A stretch of 64,000 bases of DNA from Rhodosorus marinus (lineage: Eukaryota > Rhodophyta > Stylonematophyceae > Stylonematales > Stylonemataceae). Position 1 is the stretch's first letter. Each line of letters starts with the position of its first letter. Under the pieces are notes generated by a model. The model had not been told where the DNA came from. It did not search any database and worked only from the letters and a program-made list of their open reading frames with translations. Made by a program: the position numbers and the translations under genes. This document shows positions 32,401 to 43,138 of this stretch, in pieces. The stretch spans positions 2,976,001 through 3,040,000 of the forward strand of contig JAMWBK010000003.1 in assembly GCA_029953675.1 (NCBI GenBank), written 5' to 3'.

Positions 32401-33772
32401 GGCTCGACTGCATTGCCTCCGCCACGTATTCCCTCGTCGCATTTGGGTCCCGTAGAACTGCCTCCAATCTCTCATTTTCTCCAGCAAGTGTTGAATCCTT
32501 CACCGCACTACAGACGGTAATCTGACCGCCTTGGGCACTCTGAAAACTACAATACTTGTTGCCGAAGGCAAACGATATCCCGCTGGGCCTCTTGAACCAG
32601 TTCGGAGCTCTTTTCATTTCGACGGCTTGTTGCTGCTTCGGCGGCTGACGTACGGACTTGAAGTCGGCAGCTGCCATGTCAAATACGTTCGCGAGGTTCT
32701 GATCGGTATCTCGAGGTACGTGCGGCAAGTTAGGTGCGAGAATACTGTGCACTGACAAGTGGCCATCCAAAGAGGACGTCAAGAATAGACCGGGCAGTTT
32801 GGGACTCCACTGCACATCATACTCCCAATTGGCTCCCGATGGGATCTCACAAAGGACCTCATTATCGTTTGGAGAGAAGCAGACCGTCTTGCTGTCCTTT
32901 CCGCTAGTAAGAACCAGATCTGAGTCATGTGGTGACCAGGATACGGAGAGGATACCACCACGATGGAAACAGAACTCCTGGATCGGCGCCTTGGCGCTCC
33001 TGAGATCCCACAAAACGGCATAGCTCGCATTCACGTCATCTGATGTCACAATGACCTGGGTCGCCTCTTCAGGGTTCCACGCGAGAGACGAGCAACTCGG
33101 ATTCCCGTGTGGGCTTCGCTTTTTGATGACAGGCTTCTTGTCCCTGAGGTCCCACACCACCGTCCATCCAGTAGATGACGTGTTTCCGAAAACGTGCTGA
33201 ACCTTTGGATTCCAAGCGAGGTCCGTTACCGAATCGCGAACGTTGCCCTGCGGCGTTTGAAGCGGAACAATGCTTGGGTTCCCTCCATTTCCGAGGTCCC
33301 ACACGCAAAGGGACCCATCTGCCGCACCTGACGCGAGCATCGCTGGATTGAGCTCGTTAAACTGGAGACCGGCCACTGCACCCTGATGTTGTCGTTGATC
33401 GGGCGAGGTTTGGAAAACAAGACCTCTATATCTATCGCCTTGGTTGCCTCTGCTCAGTGCTTGAACATCCCAAATCTGCACTGCGCCATCCTCCATTCCA
33501 CCAGCAACAAGCCCGAACGAGTCACTCAAATCCTGCGCGATCCCTCCCCAAGATAATCTACTGAATTTTTCCGTTGTCTCAACTGGATGAACCACAGGAT
33601 TCAGTGTCCTCTTCGACATATCTATACTGAAGATTTCCAGATTTCCGCCAGCATCGAAGGAGCTGCTCACGGAGCCACCCAATGTACCGGCTGCGATCAT
33701 GTACGGGTTCGACGATGAAGTGGGTGCCCATGATGCCGTCGACAGGCGCGCGATCTCTGCAATCGCACCCAT
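29483..33772 (-). CDS. SEC31: COPII coat subunit Sec31
   Basis: Three exons on the minus strand, 33772-31823, 31727-31040 and 30948-29483, in frame through phase-0 and phase-1 introns of 95 and 91 bp; 1367 aa. Sec31 forms the outer COPII cage with Sec13 for ER-to-Golgi vesicles. The first 340 residues are a WD40 propeller (ASGAADGSLCVWDLGNGG, TGWTVVWDLRDKKPV, YAVLWDLRSAK, LTSGKDSKTVCFSPND). A helical ancestral-coatomer region follows, with LVLANCAGPTAWDEARAKYL and SFDAVASYGLSSKEAWKEVL across the first junction. Then comes a Pro/Gly/Met-rich linker, and a C-terminal helical domain (YGYVQSLQSSRSYQIKVEDI, GKKLGGLLQKLNEGLLGGDV) as in Sec31/SRA1-type ends. It is slightly longer than the yeast and human proteins because of the Pro-rich region. 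Confidence 0.93.
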
Positions 33773-35342
33773 ATTGTCGCCAGCTCAATGCCGAGCGGGC
33801 TCACACAGCAAACAAAAGGACCGACCCTGAGAACCGATAACAAGACTCGATCCGCCCAATACGTTGTAACCCACAATAAGACAAAATTTCGAAGCTCAAA
33901 GCTCTGAAATCACGGCCACGAAATCCCTCTCAGCATCCCCATCCCACACAAACATAAAACAGAAACCCAAGACACAAAGAACCAGCCCCCCCAACCGCCC
34001 CCTTCCACCAGAAATAACACCAGGAACGAGACAAAATCAAACCACACGGATCTCAATTTTAATTCGTCTCCTTCCTCCACTTACCACCTCCTCGTAAAAC
34101 GATTTCTCCCTTCCAAACCCCAAAATCCTCTCACAGAGCCATCTCTTCCCCTCTAGATATATATATATACAAACCCCCCAGCACCCTCCCCACCCCTTTT
34201 CGGGTCCGAGGCCCCCAAACCTTTCCCAAAAACAAAAAAATCCAGGAGCAGACGGGAAGAATCAAGAAAGGGGAACAAAAGCTCGTTAAAAGAAAATCCT
34301 GTTCTTTGGTTTGATCTAATGATTCACTGTAAAATCGTGCCTCCTCTTCACCCTACCGATGCGTCCTTTAAAACTTTCATCAGATCCCAGTCGACCTTTC
34401 TCACAACAACGCATCCACTCTCCATCGAAACTAGATGGGAAAAGTGACCCTTCTTCTCTCATACCAATAAAACTGATTGATATCCAGTCATTATTAATTG
34501 TACTTTGGAATTTTTGAACATATATTGACTGGTGAAAATTAATTTAAAATATAAATGAATAGATCAATCTTTACGGTTCCAGTTTTTGTAAATAATTTGA
34601 TATAAAAGATTGATATTGGATTTTGAGATGATTTAGCATGTTGGGTATGGGCATCCTGTCGAAGGGGGGTTGCAAGGATTCCTTTGATGACGATTTGTAT
34701 GGAATATATTTTGTACTATGGATAACTTCACGATGATTATTGATTTCTACTTTTTGGGTGGGGTTTGCCACTGGGAATTGGTATAGTAAATGCGGAGGGG
34801 TGCTCCGGAGATGGAATTGGGATGGCAAACAATCTGTTGGGATGGAGAGTTGATCGATGGAGCTTAGTCCTTGGAGGGGATTTGTGCGTGGTTAAGGCGT
34901 ACCTTGAGCAGCTCCATTATCTCTGGAATTCACGGAAATCTCAGAGTCTTTGCATCCCTTCCTACAGCGAATAGATCAACACGGACGGTTTCATTGCTGA
35001 CCCTCTGCAAACCCAACATCCTGTCCCAAGCTGAAGCATCAGTTCAGGCTTTGCTCGTAGAAGTGTAAGATGCCCAGGTAGAATCCCCGTGAGCAAGTTT
35101 TTCCTTTCCAACAGCACGCGCGGTAATTCTGGCGCTGTCCATGGAGCAGCTGCGCGCAGGGTATCTGCTAGATGTGGGTTCATATTCGTGTTGATGAATG
35201 CTGATTGTCCGTGTTGACTGCTGTGTTATTGGACAAGCCCGCTCAAGTCGTTCGCTTGCTTGGTGCGAGTCGTCCTTGTGCGACTTCATGGCGGATGGAT
35301 TGAGATGCGTGTGAGCCCGTTGGTAAAGTTGAGGTTGTGGGA
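33773..35342. promoter_or_regulatory. Divergent promoter region with AT valley at about 34460-34610
   Basis: Left part is C/A-rich (Sec31 leader side), right part G/T-rich. The valley contains CCAGTCAT near 34478 and ATTGACTGG near 34526, an almost perfect inverted pair. A similar TTGACTG element occurs in the next valley near 36.2 kb. A short TA run lies at about 34156-34170. Between 34840 and 35340 no gene could be supported. Confidence 0.4.
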
Positions 35343-36007
35343 ATGAGCGCCACAGCGAGAAAGGCTCTAAACAGGTTTCGCTCCCTCGCAGAAAGGCACC
35401 CAACGGCTTTGACAATCGCCGGGAGTGGGATTTCGTTCGTTGCGGGATGGTGGGGACACCGTGCTCGTCAAGAGCATCGCCAGAAGATCGAGGAGATCTT
35501 GGACAACCTTCAAAAGCGAATGGATGAAGCGCAGAACGATGAGCTCAGAACCACCAGACTTTTCGGATACTCGCAGGAGGACATCAAAACTGTGGGAATG
35601 GTAGCAATTCCCGCCACTATCCTGACGATGGTTGCAGGTGCGCTTCTCGGCTACCGAACGGCATACCCTATGGGCCTCGCGGCTGCCAAAGCTGCTTTGC
35701 CTTCCACAGAACGGGAGCTAGCCAAGATCAAACAAGGAAAGAGAGTTCGCCGCGTGAAGCACAACAAGAAGAATGCTAAGAAGGTAAGAAAGCAAGCAAG
35801 CCAGTGGCTTCGAACACCAGCTTGTCGATAACAACTCGCTATTTCTCGCCACCCATCTCACTTGGGAAAAAGGGCTCGTTGTGGCGTCCAAGACAGCTGT
35901 TCAGAAGGGTCAAAGAGCTACTATCAGGAAGGCCGAAACGCAGGTCAAAGCGACGTGCAGGCCAGAGGAAGGGCAAGGTCATGAAACTAACACTGCGAAG
36001 CTCTTAG
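35343..36007 (+). CDS. Basic membrane protein of unknown function
   Basis: I do not recognise this protein. Two exons, 35343-35783 and 35897-36007, with a phase-0 intron of 113 bp ending at GACAG; 183 aa. The acceptor was chosen because it is a good CAG and continues the basic composition. Residues about 22-38 (ALTIAGSGISFVAGWWG) and 82-110 (VGMVAIPATILTMVAGALLG, then AAYPMG-like YRTAYPMGLAAAKAAL) are hydrophobic and probably membrane-spanning. Between them is a charged helix (RQKIEEILDNLQKRMDEAQ) likely to form a coiled coil. The C-terminus is extremely Lys/Arg-rich (KQGKRVRRVKHNKKNAKK, then RPKRRSKRRAGQRKGK). ATG 35343 is the first in-frame ATG. Confidence 0.6.
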
Positions 36008-36573
36008 GCTCTATCACAAACTCTAAAAACTCCCGCCAGAGCAGAAACCCGACTTTTGAGACCCGGACTACGTGAGGTACCTATGAAAAGATCCTGGGTA
36101 GATAGTCTCTATCGCTGCAACTCTAACGCTAACTCTAAAGAATAAAAACCCTTCCTCATTGGGGTTGGGAACACTCCATATCCAAAAAGCCTTCAAAATG
36201 TCACTATTCAATCAATCCATTACATTGACTGATCGTTGTTTTAATTTAATTATTTAATATTTTCTAGTCAATATTTATATTGACTGATATATGTGTATGA
36301 CGCTTATATTGCGGTATGGATTCGAATACCGATATTTTACGGCATGGAAAGGGTGCCGCAAACGAGCTGAATTGATAAGATGAGATTCGGTTTGCGGGTG
36401 GTAACTGGGTTGATGTGGGCTGGGGTCGTAGGAGTGCGTTGTGGAGTGGAGAGTCAGGTAGAAGAGCAATACTTTGGTGTAAGAAGAAGGAAGAAAGAGG
36501 ACGAGAGAGGTGTGCCCATTAGCAGTTCTTTATTGTATCTTATTTTTTGTAGTAGGAGAAGAGGGGTCCAACC
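36008..36573. promoter_or_regulatory. AT valley and IWS1 promoter region
   Basis: The AT valley at about 36190-36300 is followed by G/T- and A/G-rich DNA up to the IWS1 ATG. It contains direct copies of ATTGACTGAT (near 36220 and 36279) and the palindrome described separately. No gene seen. Confidence 0.45.
36266..36285. repeat. Perfect 9-bp palindrome in the 36.2-kb AT valley
   Basis: AGTCAATAT at 36266-36274 and ATATTGACT at 36277-36285 are perfect complements separated by TT. TTGAC is the core of W-box-like elements, and the same core occurs in the neighbouring valley near 34.5 kb. Role unknown. Confidence 0.7.
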
Positions 36574-38261
36574 ATGTCGGACGACGGGAAGAGAGGTGAT
36601 GTTTATGATGTGTTTGGGTCGGATTGGGAGATGAGCGATGCTGAAGAGGAAAAGGTTTCTGGAAAGAGCGTTGATAAGGAAGCTGAGGAGCCGCCGGATG
36701 ATGGCGCGAAGGAGTCGGATGATGATGATGAGCTGTATGATTTTGGGAAGAGGAAGAAGAGGAAGGCTAAGGGGACTTCTGCTGCTCGTGGAAGCGCTCG
36801 TAAGAAGCAAACAAAGAGGCTGAAGCGGGCGTCTGGGGAGAAAGTCGAGGAAGGAAGAGAACCTGGAGTCGGAGATGAAATTGGGTTGGATGGAGACAGT
36901 GGAGAGGTTAGTAACCCACCCTCCAAAGCAAGGTTTCCCTCGGGCCTTGTCAAAGGTTTCTTTGGAGGCTTTTTTAATCCCCTCGTGATATGTGCCCTCT
37001 GCTACAACAATTTCGTGAAATTGGAATCAATCCTAGTTGCGGCATTGAGTAGAATCCGCAGCCCTTTTTGTTTTAGCAGTCACAGTATTGGCATGAGCCT
37101 GAACCCTGTTTGTTTGTTCTCGCTGGACTCCCAATAGGACTCGGAAAGTGCTGGGAGTGAAGGAGAAGCTGTGGATGATGCTGAGAGAGCCGCTGACAAG
37201 GCAATCGCGAAGACCGGAAAGGACAAGCAAAAGAAAAAGTATCAGAGTCTCGACGAGATGCGACAAGCTTCTGAGGACCTCATCGGACGTATGTGGAAAG
37301 CCCGTGACGAGGATCTGAAGGCGTTTAAGAGGGACCAACCAGCGTTGCAAAAGCTTAAAATGCTGCCAGAGGTAATCTTGTAGTCCACTTTCCGGTGCTG
37401 CGCTCTTAAGGTCACTAGACTCATTCAGAATTCCGCCCTCCCCCTCTTGCTTTCAGGTCGAAGATTTTTGTAAGCGTGTTGGCTTTCCTGAGGTTCTTTT
37501 GCAATGCAAGATTCTTGGAGCGCTACGCCTGTGGCTGGATCCGATGCCAGATTCGTCACTGCCAAATCAATCCGTTCGAACCAGAGTCCTAAAGCTCCTG
37601 GAAATCTTCCCAGTACGACAACGGCACACAAGCTCCTCGCAAATGTCTCCGAAACCCATGATTTCTTACTGGTGCTAGTCCATGCGTCGTTCTTACAGAT
37701 TGATGAGGAGTGGAAGGAGCTGCTTAGGGAAAGCGGAGGTCTTGGAAAGATCATCAATTTCTTGTCTATAAAAGATCCATACGAGCCGAATCGGAGACAA
37801 GCAAAGAAGCTCATTTCAATATGGTCGCGTCAGATATTCGATAAGAAGGAAGTCACCGATCCTTACGAGAGGGCGCCGCCTCCTTCTAGTATCGCTCAAT
37901 GTAAGTCTACACGCTGCTCTTGGAAGCGCTTTTTGGCTCTCAAATTTGTCGCTTGCTTCTTTTCGCGTTGTTCACATTCGTAGCATCTGGGGCAGCGGAC
38001 AAGAAGGAGTCGATGTATGAGAGGGAAATGAAGAAATCCAATGCTTCAAGGTTCTTCGCGCGAGTTCCACAACCCGCATCCTTGGCTTTCAATCGACTGC
38101 CTGAGGAGAGCATGGGCGACTTTGAGGAAGGAGGCCGAGTCCGAACGGAGAACAAGAGTAAGGCGGCGGTCGAAAAGGGCCTGCAGAGGCTTAAGAAAAA
38201 TAGAAAGGGTGGCAACGACCGGGCTGTGAGCCTCTCCATCGAGGGAAGGGGACTTCTCTAG
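36574..38261 (+). CDS. IWS1: IWS1/Spn1 transcription elongation factor
   Basis: Five exons: 36574-36906, 37138-37371, 37457-37612, 37699-37900 and 37984-38261; 400 aa in a continuous frame. IWS1 binds Spt6 and RNA polymerase II during elongation and mRNA export. The N-terminal third is acidic and Lys-rich, disordered, with runs such as KESDDDDELYDFGKRKKRK. The conserved helical core (TFIIS N-domain-like) covers exons 2-4: LIGRMWKARDEDLKAFKRDQ, PALQKLKMLPEVEDFCKRVG, FPEVLLQCKILGALRLWLDP, KIINFLSIKDPYEPNRRQAK and KLISIWSRQIFDKKE. The last exon has SRFFARVPQPASLAFNRLPE, the common IWS1 tail. Only splicing reveals the full domain. Confidence 0.93.
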
Positions 38262-38864
38262 CAGGGGAAGGTTAAAGCCTTTTTAGTGCAGATATTATAT
38301 GCTTTAAAATCACTTCGGGAAACAAAAATTTACTTCACCGGGGAAGCGGTACGAAAGACGTTCGCGGCTGTCTTCAAATCCCTTTCCGATTGGGATTCGA
38401 AGCAGGGCACCGTCACTATTCGGTTCACGAATTCGGCGGACGGTTAGAGCGGCAATAGGTCCGAGTGCGGGAGGGGCTGAAAAAAGTGCAATGCTATTCA
38501 GCCCTTTCAAATCTGAAAGGGTACGATATCCTGCCGAAAACCTGTCATGTTTTCTTGGAACATCCTCTGTGAGCTTTAGATCTTCTCCTGCTTGACGAAT
38601 TCTCTTGGATCCATTCGGACTGTAGCTAAAGGACCACCTCGGCCGAGTCTCGAAGGCCTTTGTCGCCGAACGGTTTTGCTGAGGCCATCCCTACCTTATC
38701 GAACCTATAGTTCGTATGAGCGTGAAAGAGGGAAGTCTGTCTGTATATCGTACAGCACGACGCGCGAGGTTGAATGGGCTCCCAGAGAATGTCTTGAATT
38801 GCAATTCGTCTTGAGTCTTTTTGAATTCGACTAAGCCTAGTTAAAAAGCGGGATCGGCAGTGTC
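38262..38864. other. Intergenic region after IWS1
   Basis: About 600 bp between IWS1 and the CHORD-like gene on the opposite strand (convergent). No further gene, repeat or RNA recognised. Confidence 0.35.
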
Positions 38865-39295
38865 CTATTCTGAGTACGACTCGTGAGGTTGGTTCGTACA
38901 TCCTGGCGCGTCCTTATCATTTACACCGCAGCAGTTCCAGAAGTATTCCAGCCCGCTTGTCTCAGTCGGCGTGATTCGGTTGAGGCGACCAGAATAGTAC
39001 CCAGTATGTGTTCTGTGCATTGAGAAACAAGAGCAAGAGAAACGAAGCCCGCAGATCTCAGAATGTGAAACTCGTATCCCACGTGCGCCACCTCGACAAA
39101 GTCAAGTACTCACCGACACGCTCGCGGGTGGTTCTTTTCTCGATCAAACAGCTCCTTGCAGTTCTTGCAGACAATCATCCCAGCCGACAGACAGGGGAGC
39201 ACGAGTCTTTTGGCTCTCCGCGGACTGCTGGCGACCTTTCCAGATCTACCATTAGATCTAAATTTCGAAGGTGAACTAAGAAATCCACAACTCAT
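38865..39295 (-). CDS. Small CHORD-like zinc-binding protein
   Basis: Two exons on the minus strand, 39295-39114 and 39012-38865, with a 101-bp phase-2 GT-AG intron; 109 aa from the ATG at 39295. The first exon ends VCKNCKELFDREKNHPRAC and the second continues RTHTGYYSGRLNR, then LEYFWNCCGVNDKDAPGCTN and QPHESY. The spaced residues C-x2-C-x4-F, N-x3-AC-x-x-H-x-G, W-x-CC and APGC-x4-H correspond to the zinc-binding pattern of CHORD domains and of the related small CxxC/HPG/WxCCG proteins of protists and plants. CHORD modules bind Hsp90 and Sgt1 in Rar1 and CHORDC1. A second CHORD or a CS domain is absent. The first 38 residues are basic and low-complexity, perhaps a targeting segment. The exon junction was chosen because it restores motif and frame. 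Confidence 0.65.
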
Positions 39296-40458
39296 CGTCT
39301 TTGCTTTGAGAAAAATTGCGGTACCCGCCTTTTCCTTTCACTGCGGAAGTCCCTCCTGCCAGCGACTCGATCGACTCGTTGAGGAGAGGTCGTAGTACTT
39401 AGAAAGATCTTCTGCTTCCGAACGGGTCTGGTTTTTCGTAAGTTGGTGGTTACTCACAGCTTTCAGTCAATTGTAAGATGATTGTTTGTGAGTGAGTGCC
39501 TCTCTTTCGTCCGCAACCCAGCTGTGAACAATACACCAGCAAAGTCAAGATCCGCCTCAGACAATGATCGGCTACCCGGGGTGGCTTCGCGGCAGCTGTT
39601 CTACAGTCCAACAGCTACCAATGATGTACGCCTTCTCCTCGAGCACGTCAGCACCCAATAACTTAGAAGTGGCAGCAAAAACTGAGCGCGTTACCGATCG
39701 ATGGTGCTGCAGAAAGTCTAATGAGGTTGGCAGCTCCACCATTATGGCCTGATCTGCTTCATCGGGTTTGAAGAAGACTTGGTGAAGCAGACTACTGTTT
39801 TGGTTCTGAGCATCTTCCTCCGAAGGGAGCTACAGACATCGTGAGCGAGTAAGAGTCTCGATTGTCAAGTCATCTTCTCGTTCAAGAGGACCCGATCCTC
39901 TCTGTCTCTCTTTCTGTTCGATTTCTAACTATTGGGGAAAGGGACAGGAAGCTCATAAGGCAAGTCAGTCTGGAAACTGATGATGAGACAACCGTTTCGA
40001 TAGGAGAGAGGGTTCCCTCCTTGAAGAGGCTAAAGGGTTTCTAAACCTACACCTACCAAACCTGCTGATGTGTAGCTGAACAGAAGGGACGGGAGGTTTT
40101 TGTCTCGAAAAGTTGGAAAAGGTTTCGGGAAGGAGGAGCACTTGGTGGATTTTGCATTTGTTTATTGGTTTGATAAGGGAGTTAAGGGAAGGGTTAGGAA
40201 GGAGGCCTTTGAAGGAGTAGAAATATGAAGGCTTAAAGGACCAGTTGTTGTGTGTCGTGCTTGTAGAGTGGGACTGGAGGGTTTGGTTTGATTTGGTGGC
40301 GACCTTTTGGAAAAGGAATGTTTGGTTTGGGCTGTGGGACCTGAACGGGAGGAAGAGGAGGTCAAGAGTTTCTTGGATGTTGAATTGTAGTGTGCATTGA
40401 ATTCGAAGTGCTGCTTTGAGAGGTGTAAGGAAGCGTGGATTGACGTTTTGAGAGGGCG
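39296..40458. other. Intergenic region, Sly1 promoter side G/T-rich
   Basis: Divergent gap between the CHORD-like gene and Sly1. The 400 bp before Sly1 (40060-40458) are strongly G/T-rich and carry long spurious open frames on the opposite strand. No AT valley, gene or repeat recognised. Confidence 0.35.
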
Positions 40459-42720
40459 ATGGAGGAGAATTTGTCCATTGCACAGCTGCAATGGAAGTGT
40501 ATTGAGGGGATTTTAACCTCATCTAGATTGGAGGAGGGTGATGAAGATGATGAGAACGGTTTGGATGGTGGATATGGTGGAGGACGCTTCGGAAGGCGTG
40601 GCTTTGATGAGGAGGACCGTGATGCGCCGCCAAAGTGGAAGATTTTAGTATACGATGCGAATGGAAGGGATCTGCTGGCTACCTTGGCAAAAGTGTCGGA
40701 TTTACGGAAGCTTGGTGTTACCCTACATATGATGCTTGACTCCAGTAGACAGCCCATACCGGACGTCCCCGCTGTCTATCTGTGTTGTCCGACACAAGAG
40801 AACTTGCGGCTGATCGCCAACGACTGCAAGAGAAATCTCTACGATTCGTACCACCTGAATTTCACTGCGTCCATTCCACACGAGGTATTGGAAGAGTTTG
40901 CCGAGTCGCTAGCCTCACAACCGGACTTCTGCGCTTCAAACATCAAGAGAATCTACGACGGATACTGTAACTTTGTGTCACTGGAGAGCGACCTCTTCAC
41001 GCTCGATATTCCGGATTCGTATTCGCTCCTGAATGATCGAAATCTGAAGGTATGTCACACGAGCAGCTCAGCGCTTTTGGCTTCCGTACGGTTTTTGCCT
41101 CTAAGACATCGCGCTCTTTCTTATCAAATTGTGCAGGACGATGCAATCGAAGGCAACGTTGAGAGAATTGTAAGCAGTCTTTTTAGCGTCGTCGCAACAA
41201 TTGGACAGGTGCCAATTATTCGTGCTCAAACAGGCGGACCTGCGGAGATGATTGCGACGGCGTTGGACGAGCGAATCAGAGAATCGCTGTCTATAGCGAA
41301 TAATGTCTTTGCCGAGGCTTCGACAACCCAGAAGTATTCTGTTTCACCCCAGAGATTGCTCCTCGTCATCCTGGATAGGTAAGAAATCTGAAGCTTTTGT
41401 TGGTGTTCGAAATACCAACTACGTGGATATGGAGAGAACGCTGACATGTGTTCCTATCTGCACTTGGCCCGCATGCAGAAACATCAGTTTGCCTGTGATG
41501 CTCCACCACACATGGACATATCAAGCACTTTGTCACGATTTACTTCAGATGAAGCTGAATCGAGTCAGGCTCGAAATGAAGGAAGGGAGTATGTCCCAAA
41601 CGGGCCCCAGGCCGTGTGATTTGGACAAATCTGACGAGTTTTGGAAGGAAAATGGTGGAAGGCCGTTCCCAAAGGTTGCAGAAGCAGTGGAAAATGCGCT
41701 CAGCCTGTACAAGACAGAGGTTGAGGAGATTAACAGAAAAGCTGGGTCAGTTGGAGGTGCTGACCCACAGGTAGAGGGGGCAGACAAGCTTGCAAAGGCC
41801 CTTGAGAGTCTCCCGGAGCTCACGAAGAAGAAGCAGATTATTGACCTGCATACGAACATAGCGACCGCACTCCTGGATATCATCAAGGACAGAAACCTCG
41901 ATGCCTTCTTCCACGCCGAGGATCAGCTCATGTCCCACCGGGACATCGAAAAGGAAACCATCCAGAGCTTGTTAAGCACGTCCAAAGGAACCCCGGATGA
42001 TAGGATGCGTCTATTTATCATATACTTACTGTGCGCTGGCTCAACTGCTGAAATCGACTCGTTTCTCCCTACTCTCAAGAGTGCTGGCTGTGACTTGAGG
42101 GCGGTGAAATACGTCAAGGAGATTAAGACTTTCACTGACCAGATCGATGTCAAATCAACTTTGCAGAACATGAGCCTTCCATCCCGGAATTCCGTCCCCT
42201 CAACGGTATGCCTCATAATGAGCGTGGCGACGATCCGTGTGACAGACGATCAACTCACGTTTTCGCTTTCGCTAAACAGGTATCGGACGTTGGCCTAAGC
42301 AGCATGATGTCCTCAATTGTGGAGCACGGGAGCAGAGGCCTAACCCAGGTGGCGAATAATTTTAACAAGCTCATTTTGGACGAGGACAAGGCGCTAGTAT
42401 CTGGAAGGGTGGTGGAGGCGCTAATGGACCAGAAAGGACGAGAGGATGTGAGGGAGACGTACGCCTACTTCGATCCCCGGCAGCCGAAGAGGTCTGTTAC
42501 ACGGACCCAGAAACAGTTTCGAGAGGCTGTCGTATTCATGGTCGGTGGAGGAAACTATGTCGAGTATCAGAACATCAAGGACCATCTGAAGGGAGACAAG
42601 CACGTGCTCTATGGATGCACCGATCTTGTTACTGGGGAAAGCTTCCTGAGACAACTGGAGAAACTGTCGGGGGAGGCGAAGGAGGAGCCTTCCCAAGGTG
42701 AAGGGGCACCAACATCGTGA
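40459..42720 (+). CDS. SLY1: Sly1/SCFD1, Sec1/Munc18-family SNARE regulator
   Basis: Four exons, 40459-41049, 41137-41378, 41479-42205 and 42280-42720; 666 aa in continuous frame. Sly1 binds the ER-Golgi syntaxin Sed5/STX5 and promotes SNARE assembly at the ER-Golgi interface. Family features: WKILVYDANGRDLLATLAKV, LRKLGVTLHMMLDSSRQPIP, DVPAVYLCCPTQENLRLIAN, LVILDR at the second exon end, NISLPVMLHHTWTYQALCHD (Sly1-type), DDRMRLFIIYLLC, and C-terminal VVFMVGGGNYVEYQNIKDHL. A Gly/Asp-rich insertion at residues about 25-52 is unusual. Length fits the family (about 640-670 aa). Another ER-Golgi transport component in the same 64 kb as Sec31 and zeta-COP. Confidence 0.93.
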
Positions 42721-43138
42721 CGAAGGCCAATATTATCGATGGATACTGTTTGGCGTCAACTGACCCTGAGCTTTGTAATCAAATTTTTCACCATTGTTAT
42801 GTGAAAGCCGCTCAGAATCTTCCTGTACCCTCATATCAAACATCGGCGTCGGAAGTACGAGTGCTGAATATTAGAAGCCTTTCTCCGTTCGTTGTCTATT
42901 TTACCTTTTTTTTGATGAACCAAAGTATGAAAGTGGCTCGTATCTACTGCGGCTTGTGGTGTAAGAAAGTCTCACAACTCGATGATAGCGAGCTTATCAG
43001 TCTGGATACAAACCGGAGTTGGCATGTTGGTGAAGTCCGGATGCTGCAAGTTGCGGAGTTTCAAGCGCTCGTTGATGAAACCGTCTTTAGTTCCCTTATC
43101 ATCTTTACACTAGACATGGTCGGTCTCATTCAATTGTG
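42721..43138. other. Convergent gap between Sly1 and EMG1
   Basis: 418 bp of 3'-flanking DNA for two convergent genes. No hairpin or further gene recognised. Confidence 0.4.

Noticed and set aside
39965-40522. Minus-strand frames of 109-185 codons upstream of Sly1
   Set aside because: They lie in G/T-rich leader DNA, and the proteins are Ser/Pro/Thr low-complexity with no domain, as in other leaders here.
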